NCBI GenBank assembly: GCA_022813625.1 | Contig: JAKLMB010000008.1 | Location: 62,001 to 126,000, forward strand | Length of the DNA: 64,000 nt | Direction of reading: 5' to 3' | From: Aaosphaeria pasadenensis | Taxonomy: Eukaryota; Ascomycota; Dothideomycetes; Pleosporales | Shown here: one piece after another, positions 47,400 to 59,112 of the stretch | Layout: each line of letters begins with the position of its first letter | Numbering within the stretch: the stretch's first letter is position 1 | Notes under the pieces: generated by a model | What the model saw: only the letters and a program-made list of their open reading frames with translations | Databases searched by the model: none | What the model was told of the DNA's origin: nothing | Made by a program: the position numbers and the translations under genes

Positions 47400-47539
47400 A
47401 CGAAACGAAAAGTATATCATTTAGACATGAATCATAAATATATCATCCATCATCCCGCATCAAATTTATCCCGTCATAAACAGTTGTGCACAATCAATCT
47501 CCCACCTATTGGACCATTACAGACGTGATCTTTACATCC

Positions 47540-48452
47540 TCATTTCGTAAAGTCATGCTTCGGCGCATCGCCCTCCTCTTTACCTGTCCCATACTTCCTG
47601 ACATGTTCCTTCGCCGCCGACTTATCAGCCTCGAACTCCTTCAACTCCGGTGCATCCATATGCTTCACCACATTATCCGCCTGCCACTTTTTAAACGAGA
47701 ACCCCAGCCCCTCGTGACTATAGTCCTTCTCATTCGCCTGATCTTTATGATACTTAATCTGCATGAACTCTCCATCCCTGGAATCTGGATCCAAGGACAA
47801 CGACACCAACCCCGTTATCGTTGCCGTCTTTGGGATCAATCGGAACGTCCAAGACTGCTTGTTCTTGAACTGGATGATCTCGTCGTCGGATCGAATGACC
47901 TCGTATGACTCGTTGATGGACGATTTGAATAGCTTGGGCAGAGCGAACCATTGCCCCGCCATCTTGTATCGGTCGTTGGCGTACACAAATTGGTCGTCGT
48001 AGACGCAATCTGGAGTGTAGCGCTTGACGCGCTCGATTGTGGGTTGACAACTATACAGTGCAATTATCTGGGACATTGCTGCTTAGTAAAACGGGTCTTT
48101 GTTCGGCTTCACGGCGAGGAAGAATGCATACATCGTCGACGAGTCTCTGTCTGGCCGGCGACAACTTGATACTCTTGCTCGGATCAGGGGTGTAATCTTC
48201 ACTCGTCGCCGTTTGCCTTGGCTCGAAATGTTCGCCCGGGGCGGAGCTGGATTTGGGGAATCCGAAGCTCTGATGTTGCGTTTGGGTGGACATTATAGCT
48301 CTGACTTCGGCGTTGTGCTCGTTTACGGTGAAGTTCTTCTGCGGGTGCGTGAGGTTTGATTTACTGAGAAAGTTCTTCAGGCCGTGGGATAGGAGATGTG
48401 ATCGGGTTGGAGTGATCATAGGATTGGTGTGGGACGACGAAGAGGGGCTCAT
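47540..48452 (-). CDS. Small conserved fungal protein with NTF2/SnoaL-like fold (inferred)
   Basis: Minus-strand exons 48452-48132 and 48067-47540 encode 282 residues. The first exon encodes a Ser/Thr/Pro-rich, apparently unstructured or targeting segment (MSPSSSSHTNPMITPTRS). The second carries a compact domain: IIALYSCQPTIERVKRYTPD then CVYDDQFVYANDRYKMAGQW, with an aromatic-rich beta-strand pattern (WTFRLIPKTATITG) like NTF2/SnoaL-type folds. The C-terminus is Lys/Glu-rich. I do not recognise a named family and no function should be inferred beyond the fold guess. It is convergent with PUS7, with a 140-bp gap. The 5' end is open to alternatives: in-frame ATGs also occur at about residues 12 and 54. 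Confidence 0.75.
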
Positions 48453-49863
48453 TGTGATGTATAGATAGGACTTTCTTTTTTTGCTCTACTGGCCTTGCAA
48501 TACGGACGCTCACGATTGGAGGTTAGAAATTTCAATGACGTTGGATGTAATTCAGGTCAGAGTCAATGATTTCATGAGGTCCATATACGGTTCCTTCGCT
48601 TTGAAGAGAGGGTCATCTGTGATGTTTGGGATGGAAGGTAACACAATACTGAGGTAAAAGGCAACCATGTTCCCTTGCATTGTTGTGAACGACTAGATGG
48701 GTTTCAAATAGTAGAGACCTTTCACAAAAGTTTGGTTCTTTGCGTATGCCACGCGAAGTCCAAGCATGGCTGTGTCTAGTGTTGTGGTTGTGGTTGATAG
48801 AGCTGATCGGCTATGACGGGATGACGCAAGCGGGGATACCAGATACTTAGATTAAGTACGTAGAACAAAGCACCTCAAAGCATGATTGATCATTACCTTA
48901 ACAAACTTTCTACGATGCCTGTTGTAGATTACACTCCAACCTTCGATAAAAAATAGCCCTCGTTGACGCAAACCTAATACAGTCTTCTCAGTCATATATT
49001 AGGATAGCGATATAAAGTATTCTAGGAGTATCCAGATTGCTCAATGTCAAGCGAGAAGACTGACTGGAGTACCTTGACATCTTGCAACTTCAAGTACACG
49101 ATAAATCTATCAGAAGCAATTCTATGTCTTTCTAGCAATCCCATCCAAGACAGTAGTGCAATTTTCTCCCACCAGAGGCGGTGGCGAAGCAGCTCAAACA
49201 TATCAAATCGGCGAACAAAGATTCCCTAAACAGAGCTGGCACCATGATATCGAATCGCAATTTGAAAGAGGAGCATGATATGGACCTAGCGAGGAAAAGC
49301 TCGAGTTTCCAAGGACTATAGTTGATGCGTGCTTCTCAATCCTGTCACTTTTCTCTTCGACGTTTAAAGCATCGAGACTGGCCCTATGTACAATTCACCT
49401 AGATACATCCGTCTCACTATCACATCGCAGTATCGGACATTGCCAGTCTAGGTTAATCCATGACCTTTACTCCATTATCTGAATGACACGTCTCCTAAGG
49501 AAAGCATCCATATATTTTTTGTTTTACATGTACGCACAACATAATATCAAGGTCGCTGCACGCTGCACTACGAATTATAACGAGCATGGAAGTCAAGCTT
49601 GCTTTAACGGCGGTATAAAACTTTGAGACAGAACGCGTAGGAGATCAGCAGCTAATGTGTTCTGTGTTCTCATTTAAACTAATGTAATATGAGAGGGCTA
49701 AAGCGGTGATCTTCAAAGAGTATCTTACGCCTAATACAAGGGAAGAATCAATCCCACGAAAGTATGGAAATAAAGGCCTCTATATCTATGATACATGAAA
49801 ATCTCACGTTACTTAAAAATAGCTTTCCCTGGCATAAAATGATGAAGATTACTGTTGACATCC
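48453..49863. other. Intergenic region upstream of the NTF2-like gene and 3' of RDH54
   Basis: A 1.4-kb gap, AT-rich around 49500-49860. Only small incidental open frames. No repeat or gene recognised. Confidence 0.5.
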
Positions 49864-52608
49864 TTAAGACGAACTCTTCGTGAGAAGGAACCCAACCCTG
49901 CAATCTGGCTCCCTCAATACCTCAAGCAGGACATCATCGTCGACAAGAAGCGCCATATCGTCATCATCTAGACTCTTATCCGGATTGGCAGTATCGCGGA
50001 GATACTCTGTGTTAATGTGTGCGTACTCCATTAGCATTTTCAGCTTTGGTTGCTTGTTCTGTGCGCGTTGCGCGATTTTAGCTTCCTGAGCCGCCATGTC
50101 GACTTTACTTGCAGGTTGGAGCACGGGGAACGCATCGTCGTCTTCTTCATCCTCATCGTCGCCAATCGTCATATCCCCGGTATCAGCAGAAGATTCGTCA
50201 ATGTCGTCCAATTCCGGCGCGCCTTTCATTCCACATTTACAACCGAGCAAGTCATGCGTCTGACACGTCTCCCGTTCGTCCAATCTGAAGAGATCCCTCA
50301 GCTCTTCTCGCGAGAAGGACGACGCGCTGGCTTTATTATCGACGACCGCATTCGCCAGACCCATCTTCATGACTTGGCGCTGATAGATCTTCTCGTCTAA
50401 TCCACCTTGCACGAGAAAGCGATAGATTTTGCACGGCAGCTTCTGGCCATCGCGGTGGATACGCGCCATCGCCTGGAGATCGGTGGCGGGGTTCCAATCG
50501 ATGTCGAAGAGAACGATGCGGCTTGCTCCGATCAGATTGAGACCCACGCCGCCCGATTTGGCGGAGAGAAGGAAGGCGAAGGCAGTGCGCTGATCAGTGC
50601 GGTTGAACTTTTCCACGAGCGGCTGTCGTTTGGAGGAGGGTATACTACCATCTAGACGTAGGTATTTGTAACTGAGGGAAGTGAGGAGTTGTTCGATCAT
50701 GTCTAGAGTGGTGGTGTAGTTGGACACGATCACTATCTTCTCCTTCGTTGTGTTGAATATGCGATGGAGCAGAGAGTCGAGGACACGGAGCTTGGTACTG
50801 CAGGCATGCGATCTGAGGATAGGAGGCGGAATCAAAGGAAGAAGACTTTGAAGCATCTCTGATGGGGTATCCTCTCCATCCTTTGACGATTTGAGCAAAG
50901 ACGGACTGTTGCACATCTTCTTCAGGATAGTGATGAGCTGGAGTGCCATTTCGTTATTTGCATTTCCGAGGGCAGCGGTGAAATAGGGCGAGGCGAGGAT
51001 GCTCCGGTAAGCATTCGATTGAGCAGTAGTTGGCTTGCAGAAAACAATGTGTTCAGTCTTGGGAGGGAGATACTTGGAGAGAACTTCTGCCGTCCGGCGT
51101 ATCATGAATTGACTGGTCAAATTGACCAGTTCTTTCCATCGCGCCTCCCCCTTTTCAAGCTCGGCTTCGCTAGCATTCGGCTGACGACTGCGTACAATCG
51201 GCACCTCGAATTCACGTTTGAAAGCGGGCCGCTTTCCGAGTAGAGATGGATTAACAAAGTCGATGGCAGTATAGAATTCACTCAAGTCATTCTGGAGCGG
51301 GGTCCCAGAGAGAATAATCCTTCGCTCAGTGTTGAGAGACTGGATGGCGAGCATGGCCTTGTTATTCGCCGTTTTTAATCGATGTCCTTCATCAGCGATG
51401 ACGATGTCAACTCCGTGGCCTTTCTTGAGGTCCTCTTGTACTACGCGGAGCATCTCGTATCCCACGATCATGACATTGTATGCCTTTCCCTTGGTAAAAT
51501 TCGTGATCTTCTTGTTCTTTGCGTCTGCCACAAAGACACCTATGCGCTCATTGCCTAGCCATTTCCGAAATTCGCGTCTCCAGTTCTCCACCAAGCCGGC
51601 AGGGCAGACAACTAGTGCTTTTCTGACTACTGGTGGACTGTCGTGAATCGGATTCTGTTTCATTAAAGTCCAGAGTAATGCAATGGTCTGCAATGTTTTC
51701 CCTAAACCCATCTCATCGGCCATGATTGCACCCTCGCCTTCGCAACGCATGCCCATCACGCATTCGTAAAGAAATTGAACACCTTCCCGTTGGTGCTCAC
51801 GGAGGTGTTTGCTCAGTAAAGGGTCGACAACAACATCTACCACCTGCTTTCCTTTTGGAACGATCGTTGGTTTCTTCATGATCAGAGCATTAGGCAACGT
51901 TGGGTCATGGCGTGGTTGGGGAATTGAAGGATTCCCTTTGGGCACGACAGTGCTGTTCAACATGGGTGTCTTGAACTGCATTCGCGCAGCTTTTGGCTTG
52001 AGTTCTGGTCGAAATGGTGTGTCTTCATTTTCCTCGTCACGCAATGCCACACCGGCTCTGTCCGAAGTCTTGAGAATGGCTCCGGGTTTGGAATCGATCT
52101 TTAACCCACTTGAATGTTTCTTGAACTTGATATCGTTGATTGGTGCGGTGGGTTTCGGTGTTGGCACAGGCTTTGCAGCTGTAGCACCAAGAAACGCGCG
52201 TCCTGAAAGAAATTCCTCCTTAGACATTGATGCGTCGACTTCCACATCTTTTCCTCCTATCGAGAGAGTTGATCCGGGTAGAAGTGGCCTTGCACACGCA
52301 GTCCTTCCCATCTCTTTCCCAGTCTCACTGTTGGCTAGTATTGCCTGGCCACCAATGACTGACAATATGCCATCGCCGTCCCATGTTTTGTTCTTTTTGG
52401 TCGTATATTTTCTCCATAAAACGGTGTAGTAATGCTCGTTTGCGTCGGCTGGGGCCAAGGGCGTTGTCGTGTTCTTCACAGCCGCGAGCGGCTTGCGCTC
52501 TACGTCTGAGTGGGAGTCCGAGGAAATACGCCGCTTTTTGTTTGGTGGTTCGCTGCTTTTTGGGGCGGGCTGAACGAAGCTGGGAAGCCGGAATGGCTTT
52601 CTTATCAT
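49864..52608 (-). CDS. RDH54: SNF2-family DNA translocase of the RDH54/RAD54B type
   Basis: Recombination-repair motor that moves on double-stranded DNA and acts with RAD51/DMC1. One frame from the ATG at 52608 to 49864, 914 residues; a further 21 codons upstream to a TTG are not needed. N-terminus MIRKPFRLPSFVQPAP is followed by a basic segment and a domain around YYTVLWRKYTTKKNKTWDGD (about 60-110). The SNF2 core has motif I ADEMGLGKTLQTIALL (near residue 296), motif II IADEGHRLK (DEGH as in RAD54 relatives, near 404), SGTPLQNDL and the helicase C motifs VIVSNYTTTLDMIEQLL, LRLDGSIPSSKRQPLV, and SAKSGGVGLNLIGASRIVLFD with ARIHRDGQ. The RDH54 rather than RAD54 assignment rests on the N-terminal region and is less certain than SNF2 membership. 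Divergent from the 53727 gene. Confidence 0.9.
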   Translation of the reverse strand: MIRKPFRLPSFVQPAPKSSEPPNKKRRISSDSHSDVERKPLAAVKNTTTPLAPADANEHYYTVLWRKYTTKKNKTWDGDGILSVIGGQAILANSETGKEMGRTACARPLLPGSTLSIGGKDVEVDASMSKEEFLSGRAFLGATAAKPVPTPKPTAPINDIKFKKHSSGLKIDSKPGAILKTSDRAGVALRDEENEDTPFRPELKPKAARMQFKTPMLNSTVVPKGNPSIPQPRHDPTLPNALIMKKPTIVPKGKQVVDVVVDPLLSKHLREHQREGVQFLYECVMGMRCEGEGAIMADEMGLGKTLQTIALLWTLMKQNPIHDSPPVVRKALVVCPAGLVENWRREFRKWLGNERIGVFVADAKNKKITNFTKGKAYNVMIVGYEMLRVVQEDLKKGHGVDIVIADEGHRLKTANNKAMLAIQSLNTERRIILSGTPLQNDLSEFYTAIDFVNPSLLGKRPAFKREFEVPIVRSRQPNASEAELEKGEARWKELVNLTSQFMIRRTAEVLSKYLPPKTEHIVFCKPTTAQSNAYRSILASPYFTAALGNANNEMALQLITILKKMCNSPSLLKSSKDGEDTPSEMLQSLLPLIPPPILRSHACSTKLRVLDSLLHRIFNTTKEKIVIVSNYTTTLDMIEQLLTSLSYKYLRLDGSIPSSKRQPLVEKFNRTDQRTAFAFLLSAKSGGVGLNLIGASRIVLFDIDWNPATDLQAMARIHRDGQKLPCKIYRFLVQGGLDEKIYQRQVMKMGLANAVVDNKASASSFSREELRDLFRLDERETCQTHDLLGCKCGMKGAPELDDIDESSADTGDMTIGDDEDEEDDDAFPVLQPASKVDMAAQEAKIAQRAQNKQPKLKMLMEYAHINTEYLRDTANPDKSLDDDDMALLVDDDVLLEVLREPDCRVGFLLTKSSS

Positions 52609-53726
52609 TATGGCGGTCTTTATTGACTCCGGAGAGCTGATGAGTTGTAGTGTTGTCCTTCCGCGCCACAACTTCGAAAAGGTGACATTGGGGTACGCGT
52701 AGCGCGTCGCGAGCTCACGTGACCTTCACTGTCACAATAGAATTCCCAAAAGGGGGAAGAATACATTTCATGAGGTCTCTGAACAAAATTTGAGAACGAT
52801 GACACAAACAAGATGTGACCTTCGATCAAATATTCCATATTCACATCGCCATGCCTACATTGCACCCCACAGCTTGAATTGTGTTGCAGCCAAACGTCAG
52901 CACCACCTCGTTGAGATCTGCGTCACATCGAATACAATGAGTCCTACGGAAAGAGAATTTAGATGAAATAGCCTTAAGAAGTAAATACAACGCCTAGGTC
53001 ATCGGTCTCCCACTTAAAGCTATGCATTAGCCTTCATTCTCACGATATAATGGCTGTCTTGGAATACAAAGTGCTGTACTCCGTAGAAGATGTGTTCAAA
53101 CTCATGCATGGCACCGGCCCACAAGACATGAATGAAGCTGAATTAGAGGCAGTGTACTACGTAGGGCTGAAATCATAGAGTCTTCGAGTCCGAATATTAT
53201 TTCGTACCTATCGTTACCATGAAGAATAGTTTGATCCTGATCCAGGAGACATGTAATAGGCGCTCAAGCACCATACTCGAAATATACTGACAGTTTGGTC
53301 CTTCATCCAATGACGAATCCTCACCAATTATGGTTTGAAATGAGACTTGGATTGACGCCTCACTTTCCAATCCATTAGTCGTCGCGGAAAGGACTAAACG
53401 CCATTAATTGTTGGTCCGGCGGCTGTATGATGAGTTGTTCGTGGTCGCCATGTGGGGTTGGACGTTCACTTTCGGTTACCCCCTGCAACCAAGACGTCCG
53501 ATTTAAACATCAACAATCCCAAGAGCACACGTCAAATCCACACCGCTTGGAGATAATCGCAATTGAATCCTTACTTGCATAACTACACTAATTAATACAA
53601 TCATTGGGACGGAAAGTCTAGAATCGAGATCTCAACCCAAATTTTGCAACCCGCCACCATATTTGTTGTGTACAACCACATTCCGTCGCACGCGCGACGT
53701 ACAGATCCTACCTACATTCCATTCCG
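52609..53726. promoter_or_regulatory. Divergent RDH54 / coiled-coil protein promoter region
   Basis: A 1118-bp head-to-head gap. One TACTCCGTA word at 53077-53085. CCAAT-like and AT-rich segments occur near 53500-53650, but no specific element can be asserted. No gene recognised. Confidence 0.45.
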
Positions 53727-56171
53727 ATGACTACCATCCACCACACCCCACCACCCGGCGCGTCGCCCTTTCACATCTATGAGGATTCAGATGACTTGGG
53801 GCCTCCCTCCCCCTCCGAGGTTTACGACGACGATATGTCATTCAATTCCGACCCGTCTTTACCCAGCGCCGACGAAGCCCTTCCTAGCATTGAGGACGAT
53901 TACGCGGAGCACGACAACGAAAACGATCACGCAGGTGACCTCGAACCTAAGCCATATCGTGGCTCCTATACCTCGCGACCTTCTATACTCTCGTCTGCAC
54001 AAAAACGCCACATCTCTGCCGTGACGACAACAAGTTTCATCTCAAGTCTGCCTTCCGAAGTCTCAGTCGCCTCGAAACCTATCTCATCAACGAATCAGTC
54101 GGCGGACTCACGATACACACCACGGAAAGAACGACCACCATTCCGCAATCCGTCTTCTGTGCGAGCCATGCAGATGTCTTCGCCTCCACCTTTCGCCTCG
54201 TACGACAACCCCCGGGAGCGGATAAAAGGGACGTACAAGCTAGCAACACCGAGCAGAAGTGGGAGATCCGAGACACCAGCATCAACTACAGATTCAAGGC
54301 GATCGGCAAGAAGCTATCATGATTCTCAAGGACAGGCGCTGCCGAGTCCGCGTGCTACACCTACGCCCCAGCAGGCCTTGCCGCTGGTTCTTTTGCACGT
54401 TACTATATTGCCTATGCAATTTCCTTATTCCCCCGATGCTATGATGAAGGTCATGCCAGAATGGCTGATCGAGAACTATAAAATTCTAGAGGAAAAGCTA
54501 CAGGACATCGTGCTGATGCGGCGCGGAGTTCTAATCCCTCATCCAAGAGACGAGTATGACCTCTTGGAAGAAAGAGTGTTGGAAAGTTTGGAATTAAAGA
54601 CCCCCCGACTACTTAAATGCGGCCATTTCGTTCCACCTGCCGATTCGGAAGAGTCATCTTCCGACGAGGATGAGGAGACCAGCGTTGCCGGTGACGGTGC
54701 AGGGCGCGGTAGCCGTATGAGCGGCGGCACCCTTACAGTGGATGAGGATGTCGACAAAGCCGCACCAAGCATCGACCTTGACACGAGCATGTGCATAGAC
54801 TGTCATCAGCATATGAAAAAGCCAGGCAAGGGAGTGGGTTTGGGCAGTAGAAAATGGGATATCAAGATCTATGCCGCGAACGGACTCATGCGTTCCGGGG
54901 CCTGGGCTGCAGCCTGGAACGAAATGGAGAGGTGCGATGTCGAAATCTCGCCTTGGATTCCGATTGAGGTCAGGAAGGATCTCGAGAGGAAAATCAAGGA
55001 AGAGGCGGAGGCAAAAAAGCGCAAGGAACTCTACCAAGCTGAACTGAAGAGACAGCTCGAAGAGGAAGCAGTTCGTTTGAAGAAGTTTGAGGAGGCCGCC
55101 GCGGAGGAGAAACGCCTGGCGGAGATTTCTATACAGGCGAAGCTCAAAGCAGAGGAGATTGAACTCCAAAGGAAAGATCAATATGAAGCCGAGGAGAAGT
55201 TGCGATTTGAAGCAGCACTGAAGGAGAAGATTGACGAGGCCACAGAGGTTATGCGTTTGCAATTCAAGTCGCAAGCACTCGCGGAAGCAGCCTCTGTTGC
55301 CGAAAGATTCCGAGCTCTAGAGGGTAGGGTCAACAAGGAGGCAGAATCCAGAGATCCAGTCAGTACCCGTCCTCGATCTCGAGATACCTATTCCCGTAGT
55401 AGATCGCGAGGCACCCTGCGGTCGACCTCTCGCCGACCGCGCATGGAAGAGCTTTCCCTTGGCACGTTGCTCAAGAACTATTTTGTTCTTCTCGCAAAAG
55501 ACCAGAGGAACGTTTTCATTGTGATCCTCAGTGTTGCCGTGGTTTACTTGGCCATGCACCTCGACCCAGCAGTATACATGCAGCTTCCAGCCGCGAGTCT
55601 GCCTCACGCACTGCCTGAGGACCGCCTACCAGATCTGGTTTCTTCAATAGTAGTTACCACTACAGCGACAACTACAGCTACGTCAATAGCCACATCCACA
55701 ACCACAGTGACGCATGTTGAGCATTACTCTCAGATTGTTCATGATATGGCAACCTCTTCACCGGAAATTGCCATCTCAGCGTCAGCAGAGCCTTCACCTG
55801 TATTCTCATCAGAAAGCTTGATTGGCGATGTACCGGTCAATCTAGAGCAGGAAATAGAAACGGATGCGGGAGCAGAAGCGATCGAACCAAGTGTGGTGGC
55901 TTCCGCGTCAGCATGGCAGGATCAAGTAGCTGCGACCGCTGCCTTGGACTTGACGGATGCTGCGCCTCCTTCATCAATACCCTCACCCCTCCCTATCGAC
56001 GAACCCCTTTTCTCGCCTGAACCCGATGAGGAACTTCACGACATATCAATATTCGACAAGACTACTCAAAAGTCCTTAGGACAGCCTATGTCGTCTGTAG
56101 ATGGCGTGACATGTCTGAAATCGTACCTCCCAGCCGAGCTTCAAGCACAGCCCACCGACCTGCTGGATTAA
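53727..56171 (+). CDS. Uncharacterised fungal protein: disordered N-terminus, Cys pair, coiled coil, single TM
   Basis: One frame of 814 residues from an ATG at 53727 (MTTIHHTPPPGASPFHIYED). Residues 1 to about 250 are acidic then Ser/Arg-rich and disordered. A conserved-looking core follows: ALPLVLLHVTILPMQFPYSP, PEWLIENYKILEEKL, ERVLESLELKTPRLLKCGHF, CIDCHQHM (a possible zinc or redox Cys pair) and NGLMRSGAWAAAWNEMERCD. Residues about 415-535 are a strongly charged coiled coil (EEAEAKKRKELYQAELKRQL and onward). A basic patch then precedes one hydrophobic helix near 594-611 (FIVILSVAVVYLAMH), with a long Ser/Thr/Ala-rich tail after it. This looks like a membrane-anchored scaffold. I recall the GLMRxGAWAAAW block from Aspergillus entries labelled 'pathway-specific nitrogen regulator', but the label is unverified and no role is claimed. 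Confidence 0.8.
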   Translation: MTTIHHTPPPGASPFHIYEDSDDLGPPSPSEVYDDDMSFNSDPSLPSADEALPSIEDDYAEHDNENDHAGDLEPKPYRGSYTSRPSILSSAQKRHISAVTTTSFISSLPSEVSVASKPISSTNQSADSRYTPRKERPPFRNPSSVRAMQMSSPPPFASYDNPRERIKGTYKLATPSRSGRSETPASTTDSRRSARSYHDSQGQALPSPRATPTPQQALPLVLLHVTILPMQFPYSPDAMMKVMPEWLIENYKILEEKLQDIVLMRRGVLIPHPRDEYDLLEERVLESLELKTPRLLKCGHFVPPADSEESSSDEDEETSVAGDGAGRGSRMSGGTLTVDEDVDKAAPSIDLDTSMCIDCHQHMKKPGKGVGLGSRKWDIKIYAANGLMRSGAWAAAWNEMERCDVEISPWIPIEVRKDLERKIKEEAEAKKRKELYQAELKRQLEEEAVRLKKFEEAAAEEKRLAEISIQAKLKAEEIELQRKDQYEAEEKLRFEAALKEKIDEATEVMRLQFKSQALAEAASVAERFRALEGRVNKEAESRDPVSTRPRSRDTYSRSRSRGTLRSTSRRPRMEELSLGTLLKNYFVLLAKDQRNVFIVILSVAVVYLAMHLDPAVYMQLPAASLPHALPEDRLPDLVSSIVVTTTATTTATSIATSTTTVTHVEHYSQIVHDMATSSPEIAISASAEPSPVFSSESLIGDVPVNLEQEIETDAGAEAIEPSVVASASAWQDQVAATAALDLTDAAPPSSIPSPLPIDEPLFSPEPDEELHDISIFDKTTQKSLGQPMSSVDGVTCLKSYLPAELQAQPTDLLD

Positions 56172-57849
56172 ACGATAAACAAAGTCTCGATATTCCGCTT
56201 TAAGGCGCCCACCGACTCCTCTCGCCTTCGGTAATACAAAAGGAAGGGTGGCCTATCCATCACACCTCCCCACGAATGACTATTCACGCACTTGATCACA
56301 CCAAACCTTCCAAAGCACCACCCACCCCATCACGAAACCCACAGAAGTGATCACATAACAACCTACCTTCAGCATAGCATTCCATTACCTCCCCCCTTCC
56401 CTTCTCCTTCTCCCATTTCAACTTTAAGCGTTCTCCATATTATCGCAGAACGAAGTACACATGAAATCACAGCAACATATACACACATCATAGCATAGGA
56501 GTTTTCACAAGATTGGTTTTCTTTCTCCCTTCTCCATCTTGATGAGGTAAATCGAGGAAAGAGGAATCGATTTTGGTGTACCAAACAGGAGAGAGAGGAA
56601 TTGGGGTATTAAACGAAGTTTCCTTTTCTCCTGACACGATGAATTCAGAAGGCGGGAACGTTACGTAGTTCCCAACGATAGTACAATCCGTAGAATGAAA
56701 TGAAAATGAATCAATTGACCATGGTATTTTCCGTCTCCTATTTGCCGGATTGTGATGTGTTATGCTTCTTTGCTGAATGCCAGATTTAAAGTATCGATGT
56801 GCTTCATCGTGCTTCCATCGTATCAAACCGTACATAGACAGCGAATTCCCTTCCCTAATCCTCCATCTATGGTATCAAACAAACAAATGCAATCCCTCCC
56901 GTACCCTACAGCCCTTTATATCCCATTCGAACAGTGAAAACAGCCCACCAAACCCCCAACGATATAAAAAGCCACCACACATGAGAAATACCGCTCATTG
57001 TCGGGAGCCGAATGATGACAGAAGCGAACGATACTACACTAACACACATATGTATAAACAGTTGTAAACATACTCAACAGCCCTCCCAAACCATCTATGG
57101 AGAAATAACGTGTAAGAACAATACATCAAACTATACCACACACATGTGTACACACGTATGATTGTCCATACCGAGACAAACGGGCACCGGAGGACGGAAC
57201 TACTCGTACCGTGTCGTCTTCTCGTTGATGCTTCGCTGTGGTCTGCCATATTATGTGTTGTTCTTTGGGGACGAACCAGTGAACAGACAATTGAATGGCA
57301 AAACGAGAAGAAGATTGAGTCCGTGAGTTGTGTTCCTTTATACAGCACAGTTACATGTGAACTAGCTAAAACACACAAGGAGAGTGTATGCAGAGCGAAG
57401 TATGTCTGCCAGGTTGTTTGATCAGAACGATTCTTTCTCTCACTCTCTCACACACACACATTCTCTCTCTCTTTCCATCTCGTGATTTTGTATGTGTGGG
57501 AGGGTTTGGGGAGTTCGATGAACCATGTCGTCTATTGACTTATGGCAGGTGTCCTGAAAAGTTGAACGCATCTATTCTAAATAGAAAAAGGTTCATAGTT
57601 CGATTTCCGTTCATGTTTGAGTATTACGAAAAAGGGTCAAAGAGTAGTGTGAATTTATTACGGCTATCTTTGAATCTAGACATGGGAAAAAGTAGAGACC
57701 ATTTAGACCATGAAAATTAATTCAACTCAACTAATTCTATGATTCCGAATCTACTGGAATTCTACTGGAATATGGCTAGAATTCCGATCATCATCTGCCC
57801 AAGATACTAGTAGAAAGACCGCTGTGTGCTGGATAACATAGCCTATATG
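56172..57849. other. Gene-poor region downstream of the coiled-coil protein
   Basis: About 1.7 kb with only short, low-complexity frames. CT/CA-rich patches occur (about 57430-57480). Presumably the 3' UTR of the preceding gene followed by spacer. Confidence 0.5.
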
Positions 57850-59112
57850 CTAGAAATTTCCATTGGGAAACAGTTGGATCAACCCTCGCCAATCATCACA
57901 ATACCAAGCAACGGAAGGATCGGAAATTGTGTTGAGAATTGGAAGATCACCATCTGCCCCAGAGGTAGACTCCAACCACGGGGTATTTTCTGTAGATCCT
58001 CCCCTCAGCAAGCGAATGAAGTCCGAGAGATACAAGGGTGCAGGCGGGGGGAAGCGAGTCGATGTTGAAGCACACGCTGGAGTATTGTTATTGCAAATCT
58101 GCTTGGAGAGTGCTTCAGACGGAATTGTGCGATGCTGCATCGAAAGGGGGTACTCTACGGTAATGCATAGTTCTCTTGCATTTGAGGTGCAAAGAATTGT
58201 TTGAATTCTTGGTTGTATGTATGGGCTGGCCAGCACTATATTTGACCATTCTTGAGAATCTGGTCCGGAGGTGCTGTCCGGTGTATAACGAGGATAGATC
58301 CTTTGCTATGCCCAATTTGCCCAGTTCCCTACTGTTCTCGATCCCATGTAATTCAGGCGAAAACACGCTGGATGCCGCGTCGTCAATTGCGTGCGTTAGC
58401 TTCACATATACGTTATGTCTGGACCAGTGTCCGTTAATCGGCCAACGGATGTAGGCATCTTCAGCTTCGTGTGCGATGTGGACATACGGAAATCTAATGT
58501 ACAACATCGATGAGAATATGCAGCTCGTTCCGGCCCCGATGGCTTGCCTGCAAACGTTCGAGTTTCAATGACCTGCCTGTCAGCTCTGCCGTATCAAGAA
58601 TGCCACCCGCGTGCGAATCGCCAAATGTAATGTCCGCAGTGCCTGCGTCCAGAACAGTATTGCAATCATCCGGATGCAAATGCACCGCAGCTCTATTTAC
58701 AGCTCAAGTGCATTCTATTGTTGTTGTCCGCATCCGCCGCGACGAATATGAATTCTTGACAAGGAAACCTTGCAGACACAAGACCTTCTTTTCGTTTAAC
58801 CCTGTCACTGCCAGTTGCAACAGTGGATTTGGAATTCGAACATTTCAATCTTCTGTGCGCCACAAGAAACTGGGGTAGGAGGCGTCCAGACACAATGGGC
58901 ACAGAAACGCATGGAGACCGTTGGGCCGGCCGAGCGCAACGAGCGAGCGCAATGATATTACGCCTAGGCACTCCGAACGTTGCCTCTCGGATTTTCTTGG
59001 TCGGGGTCATCAAATCGGCGAGGTAGCAATACAGGGGACCGGACCCGTCGATGTAGGCAACTGAAAAGGAATCGATGTCTGGGGTTACTATGTTGTGGCG
59101 TGTGTGCTGCAT
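57850..59112 (-). pseudogene. Possible frameshifted gene remnant, family not recognised
   Basis: Four coding-like segments on the minus strand lie in order but in different frames: about 59112-58700 (DSFSVAYIDGSGPLYCYLAD, KKIREATFGVPRR), 58685-58494 (TADITFGDSHAGGILDTAEL, ELHILIDV), 58507-58115 (FPYVHIAHEAEDAYIRWPIN, ELHGIENSRELGKLGIAKDL) and 58236-57850 (DPSVAWYCDDWRGLIQLFPN ending in TAG). The step from ILIDV to FPYVHIAH is a one-base shift with no room for an intron, which points to a frameshift. Part of the mosaic could still be introns; CCTTTTCAG at about 59062 is a good acceptor. The peptide quality (aromatics, motifs, no simple repeats) suggests a once-functional protein, possibly a secondary-metabolism or enzyme gene. 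I could not name it. Confidence 0.35.

Noticed and set aside
52609..52671. In-frame TTG extension of RDH54 (21 codons)
   Set aside because: ATG at 52608 gives a sound start; the extension shows no conserved feature.
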